NCBI GenBank assembly: GCA_023014485.1
Contig: JAJOZX010003311.1
Location: 186,001 to 250,000 of the forward strand
Source of the DNA: Bathynomus jamesi
Taxonomy: Eukaryota; Arthropoda; Malacostraca; Isopoda; Cirolanidae
Direction: 5' to 3'
DNA: 64,000 bases
The notes under the pieces were generated by a model. That model had not been told where the DNA came from, ran no database searches, and was given only the letters and a program-made list of their open reading frames with translations. Positions 54,700 to 64,000 of the stretch are shown here, one piece after another; the stretch's first letter is position 1; every line of letters starts with the position of its first letter. Position numbers and translations under genes: made by a program.

Positions 54700-54959
54700 G
54701 AGAAGTGACGAATTTAGATTTCCTTGTTTATTCTCGCGATGAAATTTTGAAAGTCATCAATAAAACACGTACTTTTAAGTCTCCTGGTCCTGATATTTTC
54801 ACGCCCCAAGTTCTTAAAGTAGTTAAGAAGAATATAGTAAACTTTCTTGCTTGTAGTTTTAACAAGTCTCTAGCCTTAGGCAGAGTCCCAAAAGATTTCA
54901 ATGACATTTTCCTGAAAAAAAATTTCCATAATATCTGTTGTCTGACGTCATGCCAATAA
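54700..54959 (+). pseudogene. CR1-type LINE RT start
   Basis: SRDEILKVINKTRTFKSPGP is the linker and first RT block, followed by FTPQVLKVVKKNIVNFLACS and GRVPKDF. It could continue the LINE of 53530-54108 on the far side of the insertion. Confidence 0.8.
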
Positions 54960-55089
54960 GTTTTCTTTCAACAGTGGTGTATATTTTTTACTATTTATCA
55001 TTTCATTAAAAAAATCTGTTCACTGGATTCAAAAGTAGGACCAAACGATCACCTTTTCAGGATGCTTCGTGAGACAAGACGGATGAATA

Positions 55090-55723
55090 ACTGATCTTTT
55101 GTCGTCCATCATTTTTCTAAAGAAACGGGTTCGAACTCCAGAAACCAGAAAATGAAACTGATCGCTAAAAATTACCTGAGAAAAATTAATTCAGATCCTA
55201 ACATGTCTTGAGAAAACTCACAAAAACAACACCCCCCTGTAATGAACGTTACACCTGTGAACTGAACATGCCAACCTATTCATAACTAATATTTTTGGGT
55301 TCTGTTCCCGTTGGATTTTAATCCTAACCACGTACTTGACTGGTTGAATATTGTTCGACCTTCTATCAAGTTTATACTTGACACGGAATAAAATTCAAGA
55401 GTTTCCTTTTTGGACATTCAAATCATTAGATTCTGTAATAGTAGGCCCGTAATAGTAAACTTGTAATAGTAAACCTGTAATAATAAACCAGCCTTCACTA
55501 TATTTAGAAAAGCCACCCATTCTAATGCTTACGTCCACTTCGCATACTGTATCTGTCAAAAAAGGCATCCTTATGGGCATGTTCTTAAAAGCCCTGAAGA
55601 TGTATACCCTTCTTATTTGGAGGTTGAACTTTGGTTCATTAAAGACTCTTAAAAACCTGGATTATCGTTCCAATTTTTTAAAAAATTCTCTTAGAGCTGC
55701 TAAGAAGAAATTTTATGGCGATG
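55090..55723 (+). pseudogene. Penelope-like element, RT C-terminal part
   Basis: DWLNIVRPSIKFILDTE, a stop, then VSFLDIQIIR lies about 55335-55430; the second frame (55525 on) reads TSHTVSVKKGILMGMFLKAL, KNLDYRSNFLKNSLRAAKKK. This order (FLD, then the small-residue stretch and LDY) is characteristic of the end of Penelope reverse transcriptase. The catalytic upstream part is gone. An insertion starts right after KKKFYGD. Confidence 0.75.
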
Positions 55724-56200
55724 CCAAAGGCGGATCTAAGCATTTCAGTAAGGGGGATCCAAAGAAAAAAGGGCACAGTACTAAAAAATTTTTCTTAAAA
55801 CATACCACCAATGAGCGAGTGTAAAATCAATTGTATTGTTTTATTAGATGAGTCCCATTCAAATATGATACAAAATAAAAATCTAATTTGGGTACAATAG
55901 TTATCACGGAAATTTTTCAAACAGTTACAAATGTCTTGTCACTTAAAAGAACTATCAGAATACGATAAAGATAAAAATAGTGATATGGCTTCACCAGTAC
56001 TAAGGGCACCACCTATGAAACCCATTACAACCACAAATTTGGAAGTACTGTACAGTGTATACGGATATAGACTCAAAATAGAATTTGAATAAAATCACTT
56101 TGTTTTCAGAGGCATACACATCATTCAAAGAGGGCACTTGCAAGAAATATAGGGGGATCCAGACGTCGCCGACCCCCCTCCCCGTTAGATCCGCTTATGG
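55724..56200. mobile_element. DNA element splitting the Penelope copy
   Basis: The left end CCAAAGGCGGATCTAAGC and right end inverse of CCATAAGCGGATCTAACG form about 18 bp of imperfect inverted repeat. GGGGGATCC lies next inward on both sides. Removing it would bring the Penelope RT and endonuclease together. No coding remnant recognised. Confidence 0.65.
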
Positions 56201-56204
56201 ATAA

Positions 56205-56400
56205 TACTAGTGTTTCCAACTGTGGAGTTTATAGAATCCCAAGTAGAGACTGCTCTAAAAACTGCATTGGTGAAACCAATGAAACCAATGACTTCGAAAG
56301 TCTATCAATAGAAATAGAGTCTGAGCACAGCTGATGATAACTCGGACTTACACAAGCATCGCCTAGAGTACTAAGATCATAACAAAGACATTAACAATGC
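56205..56400 (+). pseudogene. Penelope-like GIY-YIG endonuclease fragment
   Basis: SNCGVYRIPSRDCSKNCIGE is a GIY-YIG block with the two internal cysteines usual for Penelope enzymes. The second motif YIG is CIG here. It breaks off at ESEHS and a stop about 40 residues later. Confidence 0.7.
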
Positions 56401-56639
56401 TAATTTACTTTCAAATGTTAATAATAATGATAAAACTTACCGAATTGTTCATTATTATAAAAAATACTGATAATTTCAATATTAAAAAATAGGCTATTTC
56501 AACTGGACTTAATGACCAACTTTGTTTATCAAAATCTTCCGTTTTCCAAAAATATTTTCCGACGTTTTGAGTTGCCTGAGGCATAATTTTTTTTTTTTTA
56601 AATAAGTCTTTTATCTGCATTTCTACTTTCAGTTTCTAT

Positions 56640-56735
56640 TATCGCCTGAACGAAGAAGGTAATTTCTTCGAAAGGCTTCGTGGTTTTTAGCGTTTTATTT
56701 CAACTCTTAACTTCGTGGATTTTAATTTATATATA
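56640..56735 (+). ncRNA. Hammerhead-like motif at the Penelope 3' end
   Basis: CCTGAACGAAGAAGGTAATT then TCTTCGAAAGG gives CTGA, a short spacer, an AAGAA/TTCTT stem and GAAA, followed by CTTCGTGG. The position fits the terminal repeat of the Penelope element just upstream. Catalytic activity is not shown. Confidence 0.35.
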
Positions 56736-56812
56736 TATATATATATTATATAATATTATATATATATATTATATATATATATATATATATATTATAATAT
56801 ATATATATTGGC
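56732..56812. repeat. (TA)n microsatellite
   Basis: TA with phase breaks, about 80 bp. Confidence 0.9.
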
Positions 56813-56871
56813 CCCTCCTTCCTGCATAAAAAAAATATACCTTGGTTAACCTTGGTTTTGCTTCCTCCCGA

Positions 56872-57135
56872 ATTGTTCATTCTAACGAAGGACAAGCTTG
56901 TCACTCCACCTTAGACCTACAATTTAACGTGAAATCCGAGCCACGCCCCACCAGTAGCCCAGAGTCTTAACCACTAGGATACCCAAAGTACATATTTATC
57001 TACCAACCAATTTCTTTATTGTGTGGAAAGATGAACAGCTGCGTTTTTCTGCGCGCCACCTGCCGTCAACCGGTTTTGATCCCGGGGCCGAGGGATTCGC
57101 AGTCAGCGACGCTGACCACTACACCACCGAGGCGC

Positions 57136-57138
<3 letters not shown>
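56872..57138 (-). repeat. Dimeric tRNA-derived SINE (copy 2)
   Basis: On the minus strand the two tRNA-like units (GCGCCTCGGTGGTGTAGTGG at 57138, then GGGTATCCTAGTGGTTAAGA near 56985) appear in the same order and spacing as in the copy at 41202-41470. Identity is about 85 percent. The 5' end adjoins (TA)n. Confidence 0.8.
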
Positions 57139-57168
<30 letters not shown>

Positions 57169-57343
57169 ATTATATATATATATTATACGCCCCTTGGAGG
57201 TAAATTAAAATGAATTACTCCAAGAGGGTATAATATTGTACTCCTGGATGCAACATATATATTATATATATTATATATATAGATATATATATATATAATA
57301 TAATATATATATATAATATATATATATAATATATAATATATAT

Positions 57344-57405
<62 letters not shown>
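57137..57405. repeat. (TA)n microsatellites
   Basis: TA tracts at 57137-57185 and 57255-57404, separated by about 70 bp with an ACTCCAAGAGGGTATAATA-type sequence. Confidence 0.9.
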
Positions 57406-57408
<3 letters not shown>

Positions 57409-57750
57409 TTGTAATGCAAACAAACTGAATGTAGTAGGAGGCACAACGACAACACTCCTACATCAAATAAGCTATTATATGTTGTTATAGCGTAAATTCA
57501 AATTAAATAAAATTATTGTCCCAGTGCGGGTATGGATAAATATTGGTTATAAATATCAGGGTTTGCTCCTACGCGGCAATTCTCAGAAAAGAGAATAGCA
57601 GGGACTTTTTGTGTTTACAGGCTATTAGCTTTTCTCTTCTAATATATATATATTCTATACTTGATATCATATTTACCCTGAGGCATAATTTATGAAGGCT
57701 TGTTAATACTGATTAGTCTATCCTCTCTTATTATTATGCCCTCCACACAC

Positions 57751-57752
<2 letters not shown>
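57406..57752. other. Unassigned sequence
   Basis: No feature recognised. Confidence 0.5.

Positions 57753-57838
<86 letters not shown>
57753..57838. repeat. (TA)n followed by (GA)n
   Basis: About 34 bp of TA continues into about 50 bp of GA. Confidence 0.95.
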
Positions 57839-57841
<3 letters not shown>

Positions 57842-57943
57842 GTTCAGAAAGTCGCACTACAGTTGGAAAATGTAACTCATATTTCTAATTAACTCGTATG
57901 TACAATAAATTTTTCAAGTGTAGTGCGATTTTTGAACACCCTG
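57837..57943. mobile_element. Miniature mariner, 107 bp
   Basis: The ends AGGGTGTTCAGAAAGTCGCA and the inverse of CAGGGTGTTCAAAAATCGCA, with TA on the right side. The left end merges with the GA run. Confidence 0.75.
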
Positions 57944-57984
57944 TATATACTTTACTTTTGATGGCTCTCAAACTAATAAAAAGA

Positions 57985-58243
57985 AACAGTATGAATATTT
58001 CATGCAAATGAAGGACAAAATGGTCAGTTTTTCACTTTTGTCTTCCAAATGAATCAAGATTCGAGCACTTTGTTTCAGAAGCACGGAGAATCTGTGGTGA
58101 TGTGTTCAATCCAAAATTGGTACAACTCGATGAGAAATTCGGTAGTTGTGCTGTTATGGTGTGGACAAGCGTTCGGTACCCTGGAAAAACTGACCCTGTA
58201 TTCGTAGAGGGACGTCTTAATTCACAAGATTGCATACCCATCG
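57985..58243 (+). pseudogene. Tc1-like transposase fragment
   Basis: In two phases it reads PNESRFEHFVSEARRICGDV, LVQLDEKFGSCAVMVWTSVR and YPGKTDPVFVEGRLNSQDCI. These are catalytic-domain blocks around the first and second acidic residues of Tc1-type enzymes. It is cut at 58245 by a mariner-type element. Confidence 0.65.
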
Positions 58244-58245
58244 TA

Positions 58246-58936
58246 CGAGGGGCGGTCAAAAAATAAGTTTACACGGCGTATAATTTCGTAACTAAAGGAC
58301 CTACATTGATTATGTTTGTATCAGGTGAATTCGTTAATCATTGTTGGCAACACTGCACGTCGATTCGGCTGCCATCTACCGTACATTGGTTATATGAGTC
58401 AGTTGAACATGGGGGTCCTTTCTGCAACGATATTCCGAGTCTGTCAGTGGTCAAGAATTTCTCGAGCGCATTGTTACAGGAGACGAGACATGGGTTCATC
58501 ACCGTTCTCCGGAAACAAAACGTGCCAGCATAGAATGGAAACACCCTGGGTTCCCGCAACCAAAGACGTTCAAGATTGTGAGGTCCGCTGGCAAAGTGAT
58601 GGTTACCGTGTTTTGGGACCACAAAGGCGTTTTGTTCGCAGACTTCATGCAAAAAGGCACAACAATCAATGCAGCTGCATATTGTTCAACACTGAACGTT
58701 TACGAGCGGCCATTAAACGTAAACGTCCTGGACTGCTCCGTAGGGCAGGGCACTGTTCCAGTCGAGCCGCCATGTTTAACTGACTCATATAACCAATGTA
58801 CGGTAGATGGCAGCCGAATCGACGTGCAGTGTTGCCAACAATGATTAACGAATTCACTTGATACAAACATAATCAACGTAGGTCCTTTAGTTACGAAATT
58901 ATACGCCGTGTAAACTTATTTTCTGACCGTCCCTCG
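58246..58936 (+). mobile_element. Mariner-type element with ~190-bp inverted arms
   Basis: The ends CGAGGGGCGGTCAAAAAATA and the inverse of CGAGGGACGGTCAGAAAATA are flanked by TA (58244-58245, 58937-58938). The inverted arms extend to about 58430 and 58750, far longer than the usual 30 bp. A short transposase piece lies between them. Confidence 0.85.
58482..58745 (+). pseudogene. Mariner transposase central fragment
   Basis: In shifting phases it reads GDETWVHHRSPETKRASIEW, then KIVRSAGKVMVTVFWDHKGV and LFADFMQKGTTINAAAYCST. These are mariner catalytic-domain blocks with the first aspartate (FWD/DE) region. The N- and C-termini are missing; the arms on both sides replace them. Confidence 0.75.
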
Positions 58937-59395
58937 TAGATACGAACCTCTTGCCTTGTTTCGAATGGAAACTTCACCCGCAGGCCATTATGTTTCAATA
59001 GTACGATGGCACACGGTCATTCATTTGCTTTAGGAGGGTGTTCATTTTATTCTGGCAGGGCGCTGTATAATGTCTTTCATTGTCTTTAATGACATTAATC
59101 AAATCTCAAAACCAAACGCAGTCATTACCAATTTGTAATTTTTTATGCTTTTTAGAAATTTTATTTTTCTAGCCAAACTAATTTCCGAAACTCTACATCG
59201 GTTCGAACGAAAAAATTTAAAAATGCTTCAACATTATACATTTTGTTGAAAGTGTTGAACGAAAACAAAAAAATCTATTTTCACTGTACTAATTACTAGA
59301 AGAAAAAGTGTATTGAAGATTATAGCATCTCTTTTCTAGAAATAGTGTATAGACGTGGTAGCTCAATAACGAAAATATAAGCGTTCCTTTACCTA
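58937..59395. other. Unassigned, may hold the rest of the Tc1 fragment
   Basis: TTTCAATAGTACGATGGCAC near 58992 could be the FQQD-type block of the interrupted Tc1 copy. Otherwise nothing recognised. Confidence 0.35.
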
Positions 59396-59397
59396 CA

Positions 59398-59515
59398 GAG
59401 TTGCTACATCGTGGCCAGTGTCGCAACACCGTTTCCTGTCAATCAACGAAGTTAAGCGATATTGGATCTGAAGAGTAATTGGATGGGAGGCCGTCCTCTG
59501 CATATTCCGCATATT
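59398..59515 (+). pseudogene. 5S rRNA-like sequence
   Basis: GAAGTTAAGCGATATTGGAT, AGTAATTGGATGGGAGGCCG and the upstream CAACACCGTTTCCTGTC follow the order of 5S rRNA (the GAAGTTAAGC internal promoter region, then TTGGATGGG). Many positions differ and the 3' end is lost. It is either a 5S pseudogene or a 5S-derived SINE head. Confidence 0.65.
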
Positions 59516-59684
59516 CTACTTAACAAATTATTGTTACGGCTTTTAGAGGAGCAATCAGAGATTGGTTTAAAAGTTATTTGTCCAATACATATTTTATATC
59601 AGAAAATAAGGTCTGCTCAACTAAAACTCTGTCAAACATGGTGTACCACAGGGCTCAATGTTGGTCCACTGTTATTTTTTATTT

Positions 59685-59735
<51 letters not shown>

Positions 59736-59875
59736 AATAAAACCACGAAGGAAAGGAAACACAAAATGGTGCTCAAGCGCTTTCGTCTAATGACGCTTGA
59801 GCACCATTTTGTGTTTCCTTTCCTTCGTGGTTTTATTCATCATAAATATTTTTCACGTGTTACTTTCGTGAAATA

Positions 59876-59907
<32 letters not shown>

Positions 59908-60080
59908 ACTTTCCACGCTTATCTGATATACTTAACTTCATAATATTTGCAGATGATACAGCCGAGTTTTTCATGCAAAGATGTTAATTCAGCTAAGAAT
60001 GTATTTAATTCAGAATTCAACATTGTAATGAAATGGTTGACTACCAGTAAACTCATTAAGAAATCCACTCGTATCAGACC
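59516..60080 (+). pseudogene. LINE RT fragment, interrupted by a Penelope palindrome
   Basis: RGAIRDWFKSYLSNTYFISE and VPQGSMLVHCYFLF (59540-59690) are the RT blocks before the active site. After an interruption (59690-59905) the sequence continues LSDILNFIIFADDTAEFFMQ with the catalytic FADD. CR1-like. Confidence 0.75.
59690..59907. mobile_element. Penelope-type palindrome between TA runs
   Basis: GAATAAAACCACGAAGGAAA and CAAGCGCTTTCGTCTAATGA, then the inverse, match the terminal copies at 11545-11650 and 12770-12835. The centre is at about 59795. (TA)n runs bound it on both sides (59688-59730, 59880-59907). Confidence 0.8.
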
Positions 60081-60239
60081 AGAAATAGATCAAAGCATGT
60101 TATACCCCAATTTAGATTACCTACATCTCAAAAATTACCTCTTTTTCATTGGACTGAAGCTGGAATGATTTAAATGCTGATATAAAAAATATTGTGAATG
60201 TAAATTCGTTTAAAACCAAGTTGAAATCCCGATTAATAA

Positions 60240-61985
60240 TGGCATACTAACAAAAATCTAGAATTAAATGAACGAACCGACGATCCCAAAGAAATATCTG
60301 AAACATTGAGAGCCCAGTATGAATCGATCTTCAGTACTCCAAAATGTGACGAAGCGATACCTGACATAAATGCATTCTCTGAAGAGAAATTGCGAGGAGA
60401 ATGTGTAACAGACTGATTTTATCCGAGATGTAGCGAGAGCTATAGGACAAATGAAATCATAATCAGCTGCAGGTCCGTGCAAATGAAACGCACTATTGAT
60501 TAAAAACTGTGAAAATGAAATAGCTACGCCCTTATACTGGATATGGAGAAAATCCCTAGACACTGTGGAATACCGAGCATCTTGGAAAGAGCGAACATTG
60601 TCCCTATATATAAAGGAGGGGATAGATCTCAAGCAAAGAACTACAGACCAGTGTCATTGACGTCCCACCTCACCAAAATATTTGAAAGAATAGTCAGAGA
60701 GAAAATCTATGACTTCTTGGAGACACTGGAAAGATTCAACAAAAATCAGCACAGATTCCGATCAGGAAGATCATGCCGATCACAACTTATAGAGCATTTT
60801 AACAATATCCTAGATGCACTTGAAGGCAATGAAAACTATGATGTCATATACACGGATTTTGCTAAAGCTTTCGACAAATGCGACCATAGTATAATAGCAC
60901 ATAAAATGAAACATATGGGAATAACAGGCAAAGTGGGAAAATGGATCTACAACTTCCTCAGAAAACGTCTACAGGTCGTCAAAATTCAAGGTGTATCATC
61001 ATCAGAATCAGAAGTACGCAGCTCAATACCACAAGGTACAGTACTGACCCCACTCCTGTTTACATATTATCACGCTAACAGACATAGACAGCGGAGTAAA
61101 CAGCAACAGTATAGTAAAATCCTTTGCGGACAATACAAAGATCAGCAGAAAAATCAGCGATGCAAATGAAGTGGAGGCCTTGCAGAGGGACACAAACAAA
61201 ATATACAAATGGTCAGAAGACAACAACATGACATTTAACACAGAGAAATTTCAGCTTTTGAGGTATGGTAAAAAAGAGGAACTTAAACAGACTGCATATT
61301 ATGCTCCAGATAGACAGGAAATTCAGAGAAGCAAGAAAGCGGTCGACTTAGGGGTAATAATGACCGATGATGCCAAATTCGAGACACAAAATCAGATAGC
61401 TATAAATAAAGCAAAAAGAGTCGCGGACAGTTACTAAGAACGTTCAAAAGGAGGAATAAGACAGTAATGATTTCGCTGCTGAGAACACTGATCATACCAA
61501 AACTCGAATACTGCTCAGTTTTGACGTCTCCATGTAAAAAATAAGAAATTAATAACTAGAAGAAACGCAGACATTTCACAGCTAAGACTGATGGCTGCAA
61601 AGAACTCAACTACTGGGAAAGACAACGTAAACTAAATCTGTACTCCCTGGAAAGAAGAAGAGAAAGGTATACCATAATCTACATATGGAAAATGATCGAA
61701 AAACTGGTAACAAACCTCAAACTAAACCCAATTACCACTCAAACAACGCTGAACAATTGGAAAGGCAGAATGTGTAGTGTTTCCAAATTAAAGCCCCGAC
61801 AAGGGACCTCCTCAACACTGAAGGAAAATAGCTTCGTTGTCAGGGGGCCAATACTTTTTAACCAGCTTCCAAAGCACCTCAGAAACTCGCTCCTCCACCA
61901 AGCCAGGACTAGAGGCGGGGCCACTAGCTTGACCTTCGTGTGAAGAGAGACCAACACGCGGAACTTAAACGAGGTCAACGAGGTG
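60240..61985 (+). pseudogene. LINE reverse transcriptase, second type
   Basis: The 208-residue frame at 60543 has RANIVPIYKGGDRSQAKNYR, PVSLTSHLTKIFERIV, HRFRSGRSCRSQLIEHFNNI and DFAKAFDKCDH, with the first catalytic aspartate, then SIPQGTVLTPLLF. A frameshift near 61067 leads to SFADNTKISRKISDA, where the second catalytic aspartate is N. Later frames give WSEDNNMTFNTEKFQLLRYG, a frameshift at 61430, PKLEYCSVLTSP and the C-terminal RGPILFNQLPKHLRNS. The RSC-QL-EH blocks suggest a clade different from the CR1 copies. Inactive. Confidence 0.85.
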
Positions 61986-61993
61986 TGTATACA

Positions 61994-62230
61994 CAGTGCA
62001 TTCGAAAAGTCTCTCCGCATTGCTATGTTAAACGCATAGGAAATTGAAAAACTACAATGTTTTCATTGAACCATGATTTAGTGATTTTATTACATGACCT
62101 TTTGATTTTACAGCATGTGTTCAAAGTGTTTTCCACCATTTTGCAGGCACAGAGCAACTCATCTACACTTGTTGTCAAACACTTTTTTTAAAGTGTTGGT
62201 TGACTGCGGAGAGACTTTTCGAACGCACTG
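61994..62230 (-). mobile_element. Mariner deletion derivative, 237 bp
   Basis: The ends are CAGTGCATTCGAAAAGTCTC and the inverse of CAGTGCGTTCGAAAAGTCTC, with TA at the right. On the minus strand NGGKHFEHML followed by a stop is the usual C-terminus of mariner-type transposases. Confidence 0.8.
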
Positions 62231-62667
62231 TATAATACATGTTTTATCAGCGGAGTTTATCGTGTGACTGAAAAATTCCGAAGGATTATGACTCTATATT
62301 TGTATACATAACAAGACAAAGAGAAACCCGCGAGGAATGATAATTTTAAGCAAAACGTCTAAATACGAAAGAAGCGTCAATTTCAAGTACGAAAAATAAA
62401 AGCGACCTCCTTTGTTTGACGGTTGCGAAAGAAGGAGATTTTTGTAAACAAAGTTGACAAGTTCGTAAACAAAGTTTGCAAACAAAGAAGTGGTTTACGA
62501 GTGAACCACCAAATTATGATCGTCGATTGTAATTTTTTGGGCGGAGAATAGAGGACGTACAAATTATTTTCTTTAATATATACTGTATATATATATATTC
62601 ATACCTTTGAAATATATTTGTTCAAGTCATTCCTTTAGATTCATAAAAAGACTCTCTCTCTCATATA
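62231..62667. other. Unassigned sequence
   Basis: AAGTTCGTAAACAAAGT-type short repeats at 62445-62485; no gene. Confidence 0.5.
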
Positions 62668-62873
62668 CAGGGTGTAACAAAAGTCTGTGCTCATAGGGAA
62701 ATAAGATGTAACAGAATTGAACGAGTAGAAATGTGTGAACAGCTACATGGAATGCAGTTTAAGCATGTGCTGGATTAATTGGTAAGTTGTATTGTTTGTA
62801 ATATATAGTTAAAACTATTTTTTCGTTCTGTTCTATTTTATTCCCTATGAAAACGAATTTCTGTTACACCCTG
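62668..62873. mobile_element. Miniature mariner, 206 bp
   Basis: The ends CAGGGTGTAACAAAAGTCTG and the inverse of CAGGGTGTAACAGAAATTCG with TA on both sides. No coding remnant. The right side abuts a (TA)n run (62874-62925). Confidence 0.8.
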
Positions 62874-62930
<57 letters not shown>

Positions 62931-63049
62931 CGCTTTTATATGCTGTTTACAGTTTGTTTTTATCATGCCTACATCAAAAACTACTAAAGTTTAAAGTTGC
63001 GCAAAGACTTTTTAATCACCCTGTAGTTAAAATGTAAATTTTATCCCCA

Positions 63050-63112
63050 ACAGGATTCGAGCACGGGCCTTCTGATTCAGAGACGCGGCACTAACCATTA
63101 AGCTACGACAGG
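63050..63112 (-). repeat. tRNA-like SINE head
   Basis: On the minus strand CTGTCGTAGCTTAATGGTTA and GTGCTCGAATCCTGTTGGGG are A- and B-box-like at normal spacing. A weaker plus-strand relative (CCTGTCGTAACCTAATGGTT) is at 63222. The acceptor stem does not pair well, so a SINE is favoured over a tRNA gene. Confidence 0.55.
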
Positions 63113-63330
63113 ATATAGGTAATAATAACCTGGCGACATTTTATCACCCGAGGAAACGCATAACGTTTTCGCCTTCAGTAAACATGAGAGTATCATTAGA
63201 TAGAAATATAAACGCATAACCTGTCGTAACCTAATGGTTCCACGGTTTCGAATTCATGTCGAGGGGCTTAAATTTGCATATGCCAAAAAAAAAGGCAAAG
63301 GCCTGGATATACAGTGTGTATATATATATA

Positions 63331-63540
63331 GGGTGAACCAATGTAGGTGGACAGTAAATGATAACGTTTATTTTGAGAATACATATTTAATTTTTTGTAT
63401 ACTATAATACAAAATAAAATTTAAATAATTTAGTTATAATATTTAATATAATATAACACAAACACCATAGTTATAATGAACACCATAGTTATAATATAAT
63501 ATAACACAAACCGTATTCAACCTACTGTCCACCTACTTTT
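63331..63540. mobile_element. Miniature TIR element, 210 bp
   Basis: GGGTGAACCAATGTAGGTGG and the inverse of ATCCAAAAGTAGGTGGACAG share CCAA and GTAGGTGGACAGTA. Both ends adjoin TA-rich sequence. Interior AT-rich and non-coding. Confidence 0.6.
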
Positions 63541-64000
63541 GGATATATAATTATATATATATATATATGGCGGAAACAATGATGAAATGGATCCATATTA
63601 ATTTAGCTCATGTCCAAATTTTATATTAGAAGAAATGAATAGATATGATTTGGAAAATGAGCTAAAACTGTTGGAAAAACAGATTAAGTTCATTCATTAA
63701 CAAGAAAGAGAATATCATGGTTTGAAATAATAATAATGAGAGGATTGTATTTTCACCTTTTATTCAGTTACAAACATGGTCAATTTTCTGGTTAATTATT
63801 TATTGGAAAACCTCAAAATTGTTTATTTTCTTTAAACAAAGAATTTGTTTGTTTTTTAGACTTAAGGAGTAGTTTATTCAAAAGTATGACTCTGAATTTT
63901 GTTCTATTTACGTGGTGGGTTTCACTTTCTGCGACAAATTTAAATGGGATTAATTTCAAGTACAGTAAATATAAGACCCTCCCAGGAAGAAGTGGATAAG
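63541..64000. other. Unassigned sequence to window end
   Basis: A short frame around 63580-63700 reads DPYXFSSCPNFILEEMNRYD-like sequence and LELLEKQIKFIH, but with stops. It is not recognised. Confidence 0.3.

Overview
This is a 64 kb window of an animal nuclear genome. It is AT-rich, full of (TA)n, (CT)n and (GA)n runs, and built almost entirely from decayed mobile elements. I found no intact host protein-coding gene, no tRNA or rRNA gene that looks functional, and nothing prokaryotic. The transposon mixture (Tc1/mariner, pogo-like, hAT, Merlin, CR1- and Jockey-type LINEs, Penelope-like elements with GIY-YIG endonuclease, dimeric tRNA-derived SINEs) fits an arthropod, perhaps a crustacean or chelicerate; the sequence alone does not settle which.

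Layout. 0-7 kb: a hAT miniature element, a tRNA-type SINE, a Tc1-like transposase present as an inverted duplication and split by a GG-terminal palindromic element, then a 1.7 kb element with CACTG termini carrying a conserved protein of unknown function that has lost its middle. 7-13 kb: a long foldback element, two internally deleted mariners, a LINE 3' end, and two Penelope-like palindromes, one enclosing a GIY-YIG endonuclease. 13-23 kb: two Merlin transposase remnants, tandem duplications, a minisatellite, a perfect hairpin and a cluster of GG-terminal palindromes. 23-32 kb: a mariner nested in a pogo-like element, a CR1 LINE and a nearly full-length Jockey-type LINE, both on the minus strand. 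32-41 kb: a hAT transposase tail, an interspersed repeat of unknown class, LINE and Tc1 fragments. 41-52 kb: a dimeric SINE, several mariners, more GG-terminal palindromes (one with another element nested inside), and broken CR1 pieces. 52-64 kb: CR1 ORF1, endonuclease and RT fragments, a Penelope-like element split by another transposon, a second dimeric SINE, Tc1 and mariner remnants, a 5S rRNA-like sequence, a further LINE and several miniature mariners.

The most interesting signal is a family of palindromic, non-coding elements that begin with GG, create 8-bp target duplications (seven copies have exact ones), and share one inner core while carrying at least six unrelated sets of termini. 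The second is a hammerhead-like motif (CTGA, 4 nt, a short stem, GAAA) that recurs in five different Penelope-type termini. The third is the CACTG-terminal element whose gene matches a widespread animal protein family of unknown function.
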